A program made the translations under genes and the position numbers. A stretch of 64,000 nt of DNA from Cloacibacillus evryensis DSM 19522 (lineage in GTDB: Bacteria; Synergistota; Synergistia; Synergistales; Synergistaceae), in contig NZ_KK073872.1 in the NCBI RefSeq assembly GCF_000585335.1, positions 2,843,283-2,907,282 of the forward strand. The letters are read 5' to 3'. Positions 53,136-61,319 of the stretch are shown here, piece by piece; position 1 is the stretch's first letter; each line of letters begins with the position of its first letter. The notes under the pieces were generated by a model that had not been told where the DNA came from, did no database searches, and saw nothing but the letters and a program-made list of their open reading frames with translations.

Positions 53136-54263
53136 TCATCCCAAATACGCCAGCAGCGCACCTCCGGCGAGGACCGAACCTATCTGGCCGGCGACGTTCG
53201 CGCCGACGGCGTGCATCAGCAGGTGGTTTGCCGGGTCGGCCTTCTGTCCCATCCGCTGGATGGTCCGCGCGGACATCGGAAAGGCGGAGATCCCCGCCGC
53301 GCCGATCATCGGGTTGATACGTTTGTCCTTCGGCAGGAAGAGGTTCAGCAGCTTCGCTGTGAGTACGCCGCCCGCCGTGTCGAGCACGAAGGCGACGAGT
53401 CCCATGGCGATTATCACAAGGGTGTTCAGGTTGACGAATTTTTCGCCCGTCATCGTCGCGGCGATCGCGAATCCGAGGAGGATGGTGACGATGTTGGCGA
53501 GCTCGTTCTGCGCGGCGTTTGAAAGGCGGTCGGTGACGCCGCTGACGCGCAGCAGGTTTCCGAACATGACGAAGCCCAGCAGCGAGACGGAGGCGGGCGC
53601 GATGATGCCGCCGAGGATGGTTATGAATATCGGGAATAGTATCAGCATACGGCGCGATACAGGCCTGTCGGCGTACGGCATTTTCATGCGGCGCTCGTTC
53701 TGCGTCGTGAGGGCCATGATCACCGGCGGCTGGATAAGGGGCACGAGCGCCATGTAAGTATAGGCGGCGACAGAGATCGGCCCCAGCAGATTAGGCGCGA
53801 AGCGCGACGAGACATAGATAGAGGTCGGCCCGTCCGCCGCGCCGATAATGCCGATCGAGGCCGCCTCGTAGACGTTATAGCCAAAGAAGAGCGCCAGCCC
53901 CATGGTGAGGAATATCCCCATCTGGGCGGTGAGTCCGAAGAGGAACATTTTCGGGTTGGAGAGCAGCGGCGTAAAGTCACACATCGCACCGACAGCTATC
54001 AGGATCAGCAAGGGCATGATCTCGGTGGCGATGCCGATCTTGAAGAACATTGAGAGGGCTCCCTCGATGAGCTTGCCGCCCGCTATCTGGTCAAGCGCCG
54101 ACGAGAGGGGGAGGTTTACAAGGATCGTACCGAAACCCATTGGCAGAAGCAGATTAGGCTCGAATTCTTTTTTTACCGCCAGGTATATCAGCAGGCCGCC
54201 TACGCCCATCATTACAAGACTCTGCCACGTAACCGCCTCAAATGTGTGGATGAAGAAATCCAT
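53136..54263 (-). CDS. Na+-translocating decarboxylase beta subunit (OadB/GcdB type)
   Basis: The 375-aa protein has about nine membrane helices and the motifs of biotin-dependent Na+-pump decarboxylases: LVMMGVGGLLIYLAVKKEFE, LLPMGFGTILVNLPLS, GIIGAADGPTSIYVSSRFAP with the key Asp, PPVIMALTTQNERRM, FVLDTAGGVLTAKLLNLF and NPMIGAAGISAFPMSARTIQ. It couples carboxybiotin decarboxylation to Na+ export. The alpha and other subunits are not in the window, so it is a stand-alone beta-type gene here. Confidence 0.9.
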   Translation of the reverse strand: MDFFIHTFEAVTWQSLVMMGVGGLLIYLAVKKEFEPNLLLPMGFGTILVNLPLSSALDQIAGGKLIEGALSMFFKIGIATEIMPLLILIAVGAMCDFTPLLSNPKMFLFGLTAQMGIFLTMGLALFFGYNVYEAASIGIIGAADGPTSIYVSSRFAPNLLGPISVAAYTYMALVPLIQPPVIMALTTQNERRMKMPYADRPVSRRMLILFPIFITILGGIIAPASVSLLGFVMFGNLLRVSGVTDRLSNAAQNELANIVTILLGFAIAATMTGEKFVNLNTLVIIAMGLVAFVLDTAGGVLTAKLLNLFLPKDKRINPMIGAAGISAFPMSARTIQRMGQKADPANHLLMHAVGANVAGQIGSVLAGGALLAYLG

Positions 54264-54398
54264 TCTCCGCTCACGTCTCCTTATTTTTTTCTAGTAACGC
54301 ACACTATATCACAAAAAAGCAAAAAGTGAGCCGTCCATCTCACGCGCTATATATAAAAATCGTGTAAAATATATCAGGTGTACAGGGAGGGTCTGCCG

Positions 54399-55331
54399 AT
54401 GCCGTTATGGGGTTTTCTGCTCAGTTTTCTTGCCGCCGCGATGTGGGCAGTATCGCCTATCATGGTCAATCATGGGGTTGCCATATCTAAATGTTCGATA
54501 CATGAAATAAACCCTTACCGCGCGGTTCCTTTTTTCGCAGCCTCGCTCATCATTGCCCTGATAAACACCGGCGGCGATATAACGCTGGTCACCTCGCCGC
54601 TTGTATATCTCTATCTCTTCGCGGGAGTATTTGCCGGTTATCTGTTGGGAGACCTCTTTTACTTCGTCGCCATTCGCGAGATCGGCGTCAGCCTCGCCAT
54701 CCCGGTGGCGAACGGCTATCCGATACTGGTCATTTTCACCTCCTGGCTGCTGCTCGGAGAGCCGGTAACGGCAAAGATCCTTTGGGGCGTCATCGTAGTC
54801 GTCTTCGGTGTTCTGCTGCTTCGCTTCGGCGGGGAGGGGAGCAAAGAGACAAACGACGTGGCGCGCGCGCTCCACAACAAGCGGCGGCTGATGAAGGGCT
54901 TCGCTTTCGCCATCGCCGCGGGATGCTGCTGGGCCCTCTCGGCTCCGCTGACGAAACTTGTGATCGTAACTTCCGGGCTCAGCCCGACTGAGGTGACCTT
55001 TTACCGTTCCTTCGCCTTTCTCGTCATCTCCGTCATCGCGCGTATAGTCGTCGTAAAATACCGGCCGGAGTCGACGGTCCCGCTGCTAAAAGTATCGCCT
55101 GCCGCGGCCCTTTATTTCGCGGGAGCGTCCGTTATCGGCCTCTGCCTCGGCTCCATCGCCTACGCCGCCTGCCTGGTCGTGATGCCGGTGGCGATCGTAA
55201 CGGCGATCACGGCGACCAGTCCCTTTATCGCCGCGCTCTTCGGCCATTTCGTCCTCAAGGAGCGCCTGATGAAGCCGCAGTGGATAGGCGTCGCCCTCAT
55301 CATTGTCGGCTCCGTCGTCGTTGGGATATAG
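54399..55331 (+). CDS. DMT-family (EamA) transporter
   Basis: The protein has ten hydrophobic segments in two EamA repeats (MPLWGFLLSFLAAAMWAVSP, IREIGVSLAIPVANGYPILV; CCWALSAPLTKLVI, VMPVAIVTAITATSPFIAAL). ATG 54399 follows GGGAGGG; the in-frame GTG 54378 is unlikely. Substrate is unknown; such carriers export metabolites. It precedes an MFS and another DMT gene on the same strand, separated by 3 bases, forming an export operon. Confidence 0.85.
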   Translation: MPLWGFLLSFLAAAMWAVSPIMVNHGVAISKCSIHEINPYRAVPFFAASLIIALINTGGDITLVTSPLVYLYLFAGVFAGYLLGDLFYFVAIREIGVSLAIPVANGYPILVIFTSWLLLGEPVTAKILWGVIVVVFGVLLLRFGGEGSKETNDVARALHNKRRLMKGFAFAIAAGCCWALSAPLTKLVIVTSGLSPTEVTFYRSFAFLVISVIARIVVVKYRPESTVPLLKVSPAAALYFAGASVIGLCLGSIAYAACLVVMPVAIVTAITATSPFIAALFGHFVLKERLMKPQWIGVALIIVGSVVVGI

Positions 55332-55334
55332 GCG

Positions 55335-56588
55335 ATGAACTTCCCTAACGCGCTGCGCGCGCTCAACAGCAGAAATTACCGGCTCTTCTTCGCGGCGCAG
55401 ACCGTATCGATGACGGGGCTGTGGATGCACCGCGTGGCCGTCGGCTGGCTGGTATTCCGTCTCACCGACTCGAACAGCGCCCTCGGCCTGATGGACTTTG
55501 TCGCTTCGCTGCCGATCTGCCTCTTATCTCCCTTCGCGGGCGCGGTCATTGAGCGCCTCGACCTGAGGAAGACCCTCTTTTATCTGCAGGCTGGGTGTAT
55601 GGGCATCGCCTTTACGCTCGCCTTTTTCACGCTCACAGAGCTGATAACCTTCCGGTTGGTCATCATACTCGCCATATCACGGGGCCTGATCGACGCCTTC
55701 GAGCTGCCGACGCGTTACTCCCTCGTCTCTTACATGGTGGAAAGCAAGGACGACGTCGCCAACGCCGTGGCGCTCAACTCGACGCTCTTCAATACGGCGC
55801 GCATGATCGGGCCTACCGTCGGCGGTTTCGTCATCCACGCCTTCGGCGAGAGCTTCTGCTTCTTCTCCAACGGCTTCTGCTATCTGACGACGCTTGGGGC
55901 GCTGCGCAGCATGAGGATGAAGAAACCACCCATCGGTAAGACCGGCGGCGAAAGCCATCCGCTGCGCGACACCTGGGAGGGGATCAAGATGGCGCGCCGC
56001 TTCGCCCCCTACCGTTACTTTTTAACGCTGATAACGATAACGGGATTTTTCTCCTTCCCCACGATCATCCTGATGCCGGCGATGGCGAAAAGCGTCCTCG
56101 GCGGCAGCTCCAAGACGCTCGGCCTGCTTCTGATGGGCGTGGCGGTCGGCGCGCTCGCGGGCTCCCTGCTGATGGCTTCGCGCAAGACCACCGCCGACTA
56201 CTCCTGGTGGTGCACGCGCACCTGCCTCGGCTTCGGCGTCTCGGTGATGCTCTTCTCACTGTCGCGCAGCATCCCGCTCGGCATCATTCTCGCGGCGCCG
56301 GTCGGCTTCTGCATGGTCACCTGCACCATCGCCTGCAACACCCTGATGCAGACCATGAGCGGCGACGCGAGCCGCAGCCGCATCATGGCGCTCTACACGC
56401 TCGCGATCGTCGGCATCCCGCCCTTCGGCAGCCTGCTCTCCGGCAAGCTCGGCGACATCGTCGGCACCGCCTGGGCGCTCTTCATCTGCGGGATATTCTG
56501 CACCATCTCCGCCTATTATTTCATGAAAAAGATAGATAAGGTAAGTTATCAAATACTGCGTGCGCTGAAGCGCGAGGGGGCACTATGA
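55335..56588 (+). CDS. MFS exporter (EntS-like)
   Basis: The 417-aa protein has about 12 membrane helices and the pattern of EntS-like MFS proteins: ALNSRNYRLFFAAQTVSMTG, WMHRVAVGWLVFRLTDSNSA, FAGAVIERLDLRKTLF, IDAFELPTRYSLVSYMVESK, NAVALNSTLFNTARMIGPTV and CTIACNTLMQTMSGDASRSR. A role in efflux is likely; the substrate cannot be read from sequence. Confidence 0.87.
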   Translation: MNFPNALRALNSRNYRLFFAAQTVSMTGLWMHRVAVGWLVFRLTDSNSALGLMDFVASLPICLLSPFAGAVIERLDLRKTLFYLQAGCMGIAFTLAFFTLTELITFRLVIILAISRGLIDAFELPTRYSLVSYMVESKDDVANAVALNSTLFNTARMIGPTVGGFVIHAFGESFCFFSNGFCYLTTLGALRSMRMKKPPIGKTGGESHPLRDTWEGIKMARRFAPYRYFLTLITITGFFSFPTIILMPAMAKSVLGGSSKTLGLLLMGVAVGALAGSLLMASRKTTADYSWWCTRTCLGFGVSVMLFSLSRSIPLGIILAAPVGFCMVTCTIACNTLMQTMSGDASRSRIMALYTLAIVGIPPFGSLLSGKLGDIVGTAWALFICGIFCTISAYYFMKKIDKVSYQILRALKREGAL

Positions 56589-57487
56589 GTTCTAATTCGT
56601 CAAACTACCGGTCGGTGCTGATGGCCGACATGGCGCTTGTCTTGGTCGCGTTCATCTGGGGCGCGGGAATTCCGCTTTCTGCGGTGCTCGCGCGCGGGCT
56701 GACGCCGCTCTGGGCCGTGGCGCTGCGGATGCTGCTCGCCTCCTTTTTCCTCATCCTGATGTTTCCAAAGACGATATTGACCTCGACGAAGCGTGACTGG
56801 CAGGTATCCTTCATCCAAACAGCCATCCTCACCTGCGTATTCGTATCGCTCACCTTCGGCCTAGTCTACAGCACGGCCAGCAAACAGGCATTCATCGGCG
56901 GCCTCAACGTGATACTGGTGCCGATCTTCGTCTGGATACTATACAGCGTGCGCCCCTCGGTCTGGCTCTTCGCGGGAGCTGGGGTGACCACGGTAGGACT
57001 TCTCGTTATGGGCTTCACCCCCGGCATGGAGTTCAACTTCGGCGACCTGCTTTCCTTTATTATGGCGATATTCTACGCGGCACAGGTGCTTGGAGCCGAC
57101 TACTGCGTGCGGCGCGTCGAACCCACGCGGCTCGTCGCGCTGCACATCATCATGCTCTCGGTGATCCTCGCCGCACTGGCGCTCATCTTTGAACCGATCC
57201 CGAACCCAATGACCTTCAGCGTGAAAATCTGGTCCTCGCTGCTCTGCGTCTCGCTCTGCAACACCATCCTCTGCTTCATCATCCAGTTCCGCGCCCAGAA
57301 AAAGACCAGCGCCACTCACGCGGCTGTCATCTTCTCACTGGAGGGCCTCTTCGGCTACATCCTCGCCGTCGCCAGCGGCCAGGACCCCTTCCACCTGCAG
57401 GGCGCCGTCGGCGGCATCCTGATAATAATCGGCATGCTCATCACCGAGCTGGAAGGCTTCCTGAAGGCGAAAAACGCCAGGCAATGA
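56585..57487 (+). CDS. DMT-family (EamA) transporter
   Basis: The 300-aa protein has two EamA domains and about ten helices (MALVLVAFIWGAGIPLSAVL, FGLVYSTASKQAFIGGLNVI, QFRAQKKTSATHAAVIFSLE, GLFGYILAVASGQDPF). Its ATG overlaps the MFS stop (ATGA). It converges on ccdA across repeat copy B. Confidence 0.87.
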   Translation: MSSNSSNYRSVLMADMALVLVAFIWGAGIPLSAVLARGLTPLWAVALRMLLASFFLILMFPKTILTSTKRDWQVSFIQTAILTCVFVSLTFGLVYSTASKQAFIGGLNVILVPIFVWILYSVRPSVWLFAGAGVTTVGLLVMGFTPGMEFNFGDLLSFIMAIFYAAQVLGADYCVRRVEPTRLVALHIIMLSVILAALALIFEPIPNPMTFSVKIWSSLLCVSLCNTILCFIIQFRAQKKTSATHAAVIFSLEGLFGYILAVASGQDPFHLQGAVGGILIIIGMLITELEGFLKAKNARQ

Positions 57488-57574
57488 AGCCGGGTATCTT
57501 TAGCGACCCGCGCTTCTGGTGAACAAACTAAATTCGGCGACGAAAATCAAAGATTTTCTGTCTCACTTATCACA

Positions 57575-57650
57575 CAAAACGCAAAACCGGCGTTTTAGCT
57601 CACTGCCTATAAACGCTGATTTCCTTCGGGCGTGGGAAAGATAAACGGGG
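57575..57650. repeat. Degenerate left end module beside repeat copy B
   Basis: AAAACCGGCGTTTTAGC and TATAAACGCTGATTT resemble the outer arms of the E modules but lack a long inner stem, so this looks like a decayed or truncated E module to the left of copy B. Confidence 0.45.
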
Positions 57651-57998
57651 ATTTAGCGCCCTTCCGTCGCTCCGGCCTCCGAGCCGGAGCCTAGAGTCGT
57701 CGGGTTTAGCTTTGCTCTTTAAAAGGCTCCCTCTCCGATAAGCAGGGAGCCAAAACGATGTTTTTTCGTTTTGTGCGAGTCGCTTAGCTCCCGCCGCAGG
57801 CGGGTGGAGGAGATTTGACCTTGGTTTTGTCTTTGGCCTTCCGCGGCTTCCGCCGCGGGCACTGCGTGGCGCTGAAAACATGCGCCGCACAGTGCAACAC
57901 TCCTTCCGACCCGGCGCAAAATCGCGCGCCGGCCCACCTCCCTCGGCGAGGGAGGCTTTTAAAGTATAAATCGCTGTTTATCTTTCCCCGCAATCGCG
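57651..57998. repeat. Core repeat R, copy B (uninterrupted)
   Basis: This 348-bp stretch is a chain of hairpins: CTCCGGC/GCCGGAG, GGCTCCCT/AGGGAGCC, CCGCCG/CGGCGG-like, CCGCGG/CCGCGG, GTGGCGC/GCGCCGC, CCGGCGC/GCGCCGG and CTCCCTC/GAGGGAG. Copy A shares the intervening sequences. It lies between the convergent DMT and ccdA genes. The short frames predicted across it are not credible genes. Confidence 0.8.
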
Positions 57999-58126
57999 TA
58001 AATCGGCGTTTAGACGTGCCGATGACGACGCGAAATAAGGCCGGAAAACCGCAGGCGCACTTTGGTGCGTCGAGGATTTTCCGGCCTTGTTGAGCTAAGT
58101 CAGCGGTGCGTATAAACGCCGATTTA
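57999..58126 (-). repeat. E3: 128-bp inverted-repeat module at the ccdA 3' end
   Basis: The outer arms match E2 (TAAATCGGCGTTTAGACGTG; GCGTATAAACGCCGATTTA and then CCTGT). The inner stem is again different: AAGGCCGGAAAA (58037-58048) pairs with TTTTCCGGCCTT (58077-58088), with GCGCAC/GTGCGT in the loop. It ends 5 bases from the ccdA stop codon. Confidence 0.85.
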
Positions 58127-58131
58127 CCTGT

Positions 58132-58803
58132 TTAACCGAAAAGAGAGGCCCAATAGGCAAAGTAGTCCGTCGCTATCCCCAGCCCTGCGGCCACCAGTAT
58201 CGCTCCTGATACCCTCTTGATGATCTTCCCGTTGCGCCGCAGCCATTGGAATATCCCCTTTATCCTCGTAAAGAAGAGCGCCGCGAGAATGTATGGGATG
58301 CCGAGCCCCATCGAGAAGACGAAGAGGTAGAATATCCCCTCGCCCACCGTTTTTCCGTTGCCGGCCAACATCAGCGCCGAACCGAGGAAGGGGCCGAGGC
58401 AGGGCGTCCAGCCGAGCGAAAAGGCCGCGCCGAAGAGCAGCGCGCCGACGAAGCCGCTCTGCTTTACCTTGACGTCAAGTTTCTTCTCAACGTCGAGAAA
58501 ACCGATATTGAATACGCCGAGAAAGTGCAGGCCGAATATCATTATCACGACGCCGCTTACGCGCTGCAGCAGCAGCCTGTGATCGTTGAGTATCGCGCCC
58601 AGAGACGTCGCGGTCGCTCCCATCGCCATGAAAATCAGCGTGAAGCCGGCGACGAAGCCAAACGTATTGACGACGCTCGCGCGCTTCCCGTTCTCCGTTT
58701 CCGCCGCAAGATACATCAGGTATACGGGGAGCATCGGCAGCATGCAGGGCGATATGAAGGCCAGGAATCCCTCCAGAAAGAGGAGGGGCAGCTCGCCCGT
58801 CAT
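58132..58803 (-). CDS. ccdA: CcdA-family thiol-disulfide transmembrane protein
   Basis: The 223-aa protein has six membrane helices and the CcdA/DsbD-beta pattern: LLFLEGFLAFISPCMLPMLP with the first redox Cys, FVAGFTLIFMAMGATATSLG, FGAAFSLGWTPCLGPFLGSA with the second Cys and GLGIPYILAALFF. It carries reducing power across the inner membrane to periplasmic thioredoxin-like proteins, here the TlpA-like protein whose gene ends one base upstream. Confidence 0.92.
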   Translation of the reverse strand: MTGELPLLFLEGFLAFISPCMLPMLPVYLMYLAAETENGKRASVVNTFGFVAGFTLIFMAMGATATSLGAILNDHRLLLQRVSGVVIMIFGLHFLGVFNIGFLDVEKKLDVKVKQSGFVGALLFGAAFSLGWTPCLGPFLGSALMLAGNGKTVGEGIFYLFVFSMGLGIPYILAALFFTRIKGIFQWLRRNGKIIKRVSGAILVAAGLGIATDYFAYWASLFG

Positions 58804-58804
58804 G

Positions 58805-59311
58805 CTATTTTTTTGCCTCTTCGACCAGCTTCAACACCGCGGCCTTCGTCGTGCCGCCCTGTATCTGGCCGGTGAGCTTGCCCTCCCCGTTTATCACGAA
58901 GGTGCTGGGAATATAGCGGATACCGAAATACTCCGCAAGCTCCTGATTACTGTCGAGCAGGACGGTCATCGTGTAGCCCGCATCCTTCATGAAACTCTCG
59001 ACCTTTGATTTCGTCTCGCGGCGGCCGTCCGTCATATTGACGGCCAGCAGGACCGCGCCGCCGGACTTTTTAAATTCCTTGTTCATCTCGTCGAATTCCG
59101 GCATCTCGTTGCGGCAGGGAGGACACCAGGTCGCCCAGAAGTTGAGCACGACCACCTTGCCCTTGTACTGATCCAACGAGACATTCTTGCCGGAAAGATC
59201 TTTCAGCGTAAAATTCTTTACCTGCGCGCCGCTGCCGAGGGCGAAGGCCGACGAGGCGAAAAGCGCGGAGGCTATCAGCGCGAAAAGCAAAAGCATCGAT
59301 TTCTTGTACAT
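58805..59311 (-). CDS. TlpA/ResA-like periplasmic thiol-disulfide oxidoreductase
   Basis: The protein starts MYKKSMLLLFALIASALFAS, a signal peptide, and has a thioredoxin fold with NFWATWCPPCRNEMPEF carrying the CPPC active site, MTDGRRETKSKVESFMKDAG and IRYIPSTFVINGEGKL (cis-Pro). The ATG at 59311 lies 8 bases after GGAG. With CcdA it forms a periplasmic reducing pair. Confidence 0.93.
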   Translation of the reverse strand: MYKKSMLLLFALIASALFASSAFALGSGAQVKNFTLKDLSGKNVSLDQYKGKVVVLNFWATWCPPCRNEMPEFDEMNKEFKKSGGAVLLAVNMTDGRRETKSKVESFMKDAGYTMTVLLDSNQELAEYFGIRYIPSTFVINGEGKLTGQIQGGTTKAAVLKLVEEAKK

Positions 59312-59416
59312 TACAACCACTCCGTTTCCCAGTTTTTATGGAGCCATTATATAACATATATGTAATTTTTTAAAGTACAGATATTATTATTTAAATTCTC
59401 TCATTTTTCTTATCTA

Positions 59417-59446
59417 TTGACATTGGAGTACAAAAAATGGTACATT
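59417..59446 (+). promoter_or_regulatory. Promoter for the racemase-family gene
   Basis: A perfect TTGACA (59417-59422) is followed after 18 bases by TACATT (59441-59446). The GGGGGG ribosome site and TTG start follow at 59479-59494. Confidence 0.55.
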
Positions 59447-59491
59447 TATAAAAATTATTTTGTTTTTATCATTCAGTTGGGGGGAATCGTT

Positions 59492-60241
59492 TTGCCGTTC
59501 TACACAATCAAATCAAAGTCACGCTCATGGGATGGAGAGCCGGTCGGAATCCTGATTTTAGACGCGGCCTATCCCTGTGTCCCGGGAAATGTCGGCAACG
59601 CCACCACATTTCCGTTTCCAGTCCGCTACCATGAGGTGCGCGGAGCTTCGATCGACCGTCTGCTGAACCAGCGTGATCCGTCGCTGCTCGCGCCATTCGT
59701 CGAAGGCGCGCAGAAACTCGAGGCCGAGGGCGTGCGCGCGATAACGGGAGCCTGCGGCTTCATGGCCCTCTTCCAGCAGGAGATCGCCGACGCCGTCGAC
59801 GTCCCCGTATTTATGTCCAGTATGCTGCAGGTGCCTTTCATCGTGCGTACCCTCAAGCGGGGCAAGAAGGTTGGTATCATCTCCGCAAACGCCTCCGTCA
59901 TGACCGAACAGCACTTGCGCAACGTCGGCATAACCGCCGATATGCCGGTCGTGCTCTACGGCATGGAGAGTAAAGACGAGTTCCGCTCCTCCGTCCTTGA
60001 AGAGAAGGGAACGATGGACACCGACATTGTCGAGCGCGAGATACTCGAGGTCTGCGACCGCATGTTAGCGGAGAATCCCGAGGTCGCCGCGATCCAGCTC
60101 GAATGCAGCGACCTGCCGCCCTTTGCCGCCGCCGTCCATCGCCATACCGGGCTGCCGGTCTTCGACTTCATCACGATGATACGACACTTTGAAAGCGCCC
60201 TGAACCCGACCGAGTACGTCGGACCGCAATACGGGATGTAG
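59492..60241 (+). CDS. Aspartate/glutamate racemase-family protein
   Basis: The 249-aa protein has the Asp/Glu/hydantoin racemase pattern: GILILDAAYPCVPGNVGNAT, AITGACGFMALFQQEIAD with the first Cys, KVGIISANASVMTEQHL and AIQLECSDLPPFAAAVHRHT with the second Cys. The start is TTG 59492, 9-10 bases after GGGGGG; the frame remains open upstream to the promoter. Such proteins racemise amino acids or hydantoins; the substrate is unknown. Confidence 0.82.
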   Translation: MPFYTIKSKSRSWDGEPVGILILDAAYPCVPGNVGNATTFPFPVRYHEVRGASIDRLLNQRDPSLLAPFVEGAQKLEAEGVRAITGACGFMALFQQEIADAVDVPVFMSSMLQVPFIVRTLKRGKKVGIISANASVMTEQHLRNVGITADMPVVLYGMESKDEFRSSVLEEKGTMDTDIVEREILEVCDRMLAENPEVAAIQLECSDLPPFAAAVHRHTGLPVFDFITMIRHFESALNPTEYVGPQYGM

Positions 60242-60248
60242 GACTGCA

Positions 60249-60282
60249 GGCCGCCCCGGCGAAAATGTTTTCCGGGGCGGCC
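60249..60282. terminator. Strong hairpin between convergent genes
   Basis: GGCCGCCCCGG pairs perfectly with CCGGGGCGGCC around 12 bases. No long T run follows, so termination may be inefficient or Rho-assisted; it separates the racemase-family and HdeD-like genes. Confidence 0.6.
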
Positions 60283-60350
60283 CTTCAATGTGCGGTTATC
60301 TATCTATGCTGCCTCGCGCCGAGGTTTCCTGTTTTTAGTCGAATGATAAA

Positions 60351-60914
60351 CTATCCCTGTTTTTCCGCCGCCTGCGAGCATCCCTTGCCGAGGAACATCA
60401 TGCTCATGCCTCCGAAGATGAAGTCGACTCCAAGGACGACGCCGATCATCGCGATGCCGGTGACCATGTTCTGCCACATGAGCCAGGCGAGCACAAGAGC
60501 GAGGATGCCGGAGACCAGCGTCCAGATCGCGCCGTCGATGTGGCGGATGTTCCAGTATTGGATGATCTTTGTAACGCCGTCAACGAGAAAATAGGCTGAC
60601 AGAAGGATCGAAAGCGTCAGCACGCCAGCAAGCGGCTTGGTGATAAAAAGGAATCCCGCGACGAAGGCGCAGAGGGAGCTGAATACCTCCCACCAGCCGC
60701 CGGTCTTGTCCTTGAACGCCTTGTAGGCTCCGTATGCCTGAGCGCATCCCGCGACCACCAGCAGCCAGCCCAGCAGCAACTCTATCGCGAAAGAGGCCAT
60801 CAGCGGCATCCAAAGGGCGATAAAGCCCGTGAATAACATCAGCGCACCGGTCCAGTAGAACCTTGTTTTGTTTTTCAATAGATCTTCTTTTGTTAAATTT
60901 TCAGAAATAAGCAT
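60351..60914 (-). CDS. HdeD-family membrane protein (DUF308)
   Basis: The 187-aa protein has six hydrophobic segments in DUF308 repeats (WTGALMLFTGFIALWMPLMA, LLLGWLLVVAGCAQAYGAYK, GVLTLSILLSAYFLVDGVTK, VLAWLMWQNMVTGIAMIGVV). HdeD in E. coli supports acid resistance; the molecular role is unclear. A 32-aa membrane peptide gene lies 34 bases upstream on the same strand. Confidence 0.85.
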   Translation of the reverse strand: MLISENLTKEDLLKNKTRFYWTGALMLFTGFIALWMPLMASFAIELLLGWLLVVAGCAQAYGAYKAFKDKTGGWWEVFSSLCAFVAGFLFITKPLAGVLTLSILLSAYFLVDGVTKIIQYWNIRHIDGAIWTLVSGILALVLAWLMWQNMVTGIAMIGVVLGVDFIFGGMSMMFLGKGCSQAAEKQG

Positions 60915-60947
60915 TATGCTTCATCCACCTTTATCTTTTGATTTCAA

Positions 60948-61046
60948 TTATTGTTTTACCCATTCCGACATCTCTTTAAAGCGAAGGGAGGCCGCCCAAA
61001 AGGCCAACGACAACCCCAGTATAATGATAACTGTAAGCGTGCGCAC
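60948..61046 (-). CDS. 32-aa single-pass membrane peptide upstream of the HdeD-like gene
   Basis: GTG 61046 lies 8 bases after GGGAG and opens a 32-codon frame: MRTLTVIIILGLSLAFWAAS, then LRFKEMSEWVKQ. It has one hydrophobic helix and a charged tail. A good ribosome site and the membrane-protein composition support it despite its length. It may partner the HdeD-like protein. The remaining 270 bases to the butyrate kinase gene hold nothing I can support. Confidence 0.5.
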   Translation of the reverse strand: MRTLTVIIILGLSLAFWAASLRFKEMSEWVKQ

Positions 61047-61319
61047 GTTATTCACTCCCTGTTTTTATATTCACACCGCCTCGCTTCCTTTCTATGAAAC
61101 ATCTTAGTTTACGGCCCTGACAAAGAGTACGGCAGTATTGCGGCATTCACGATAGGTAGTTTTAATTATGTAAAGTTTTTGTGGATAAAGGGAGATTTAT
61201 TCTGTTATTTGACGAATAAAAATAATTTCGCGGAGGCGTTTTATCAATATTAACGGTAATCTTTTAAGAGAGCGCGGGCCCGATCCGAGGCGTGGGATTT
61301 GCCGATAGGCCGGCGGCGC

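Noticed and set aside
57651-57998. REP/RAYT system
   Set aside because: Hairpins are numerous, but no GTAG-type tetranucleotide or RAYT transposase gene is in the window.
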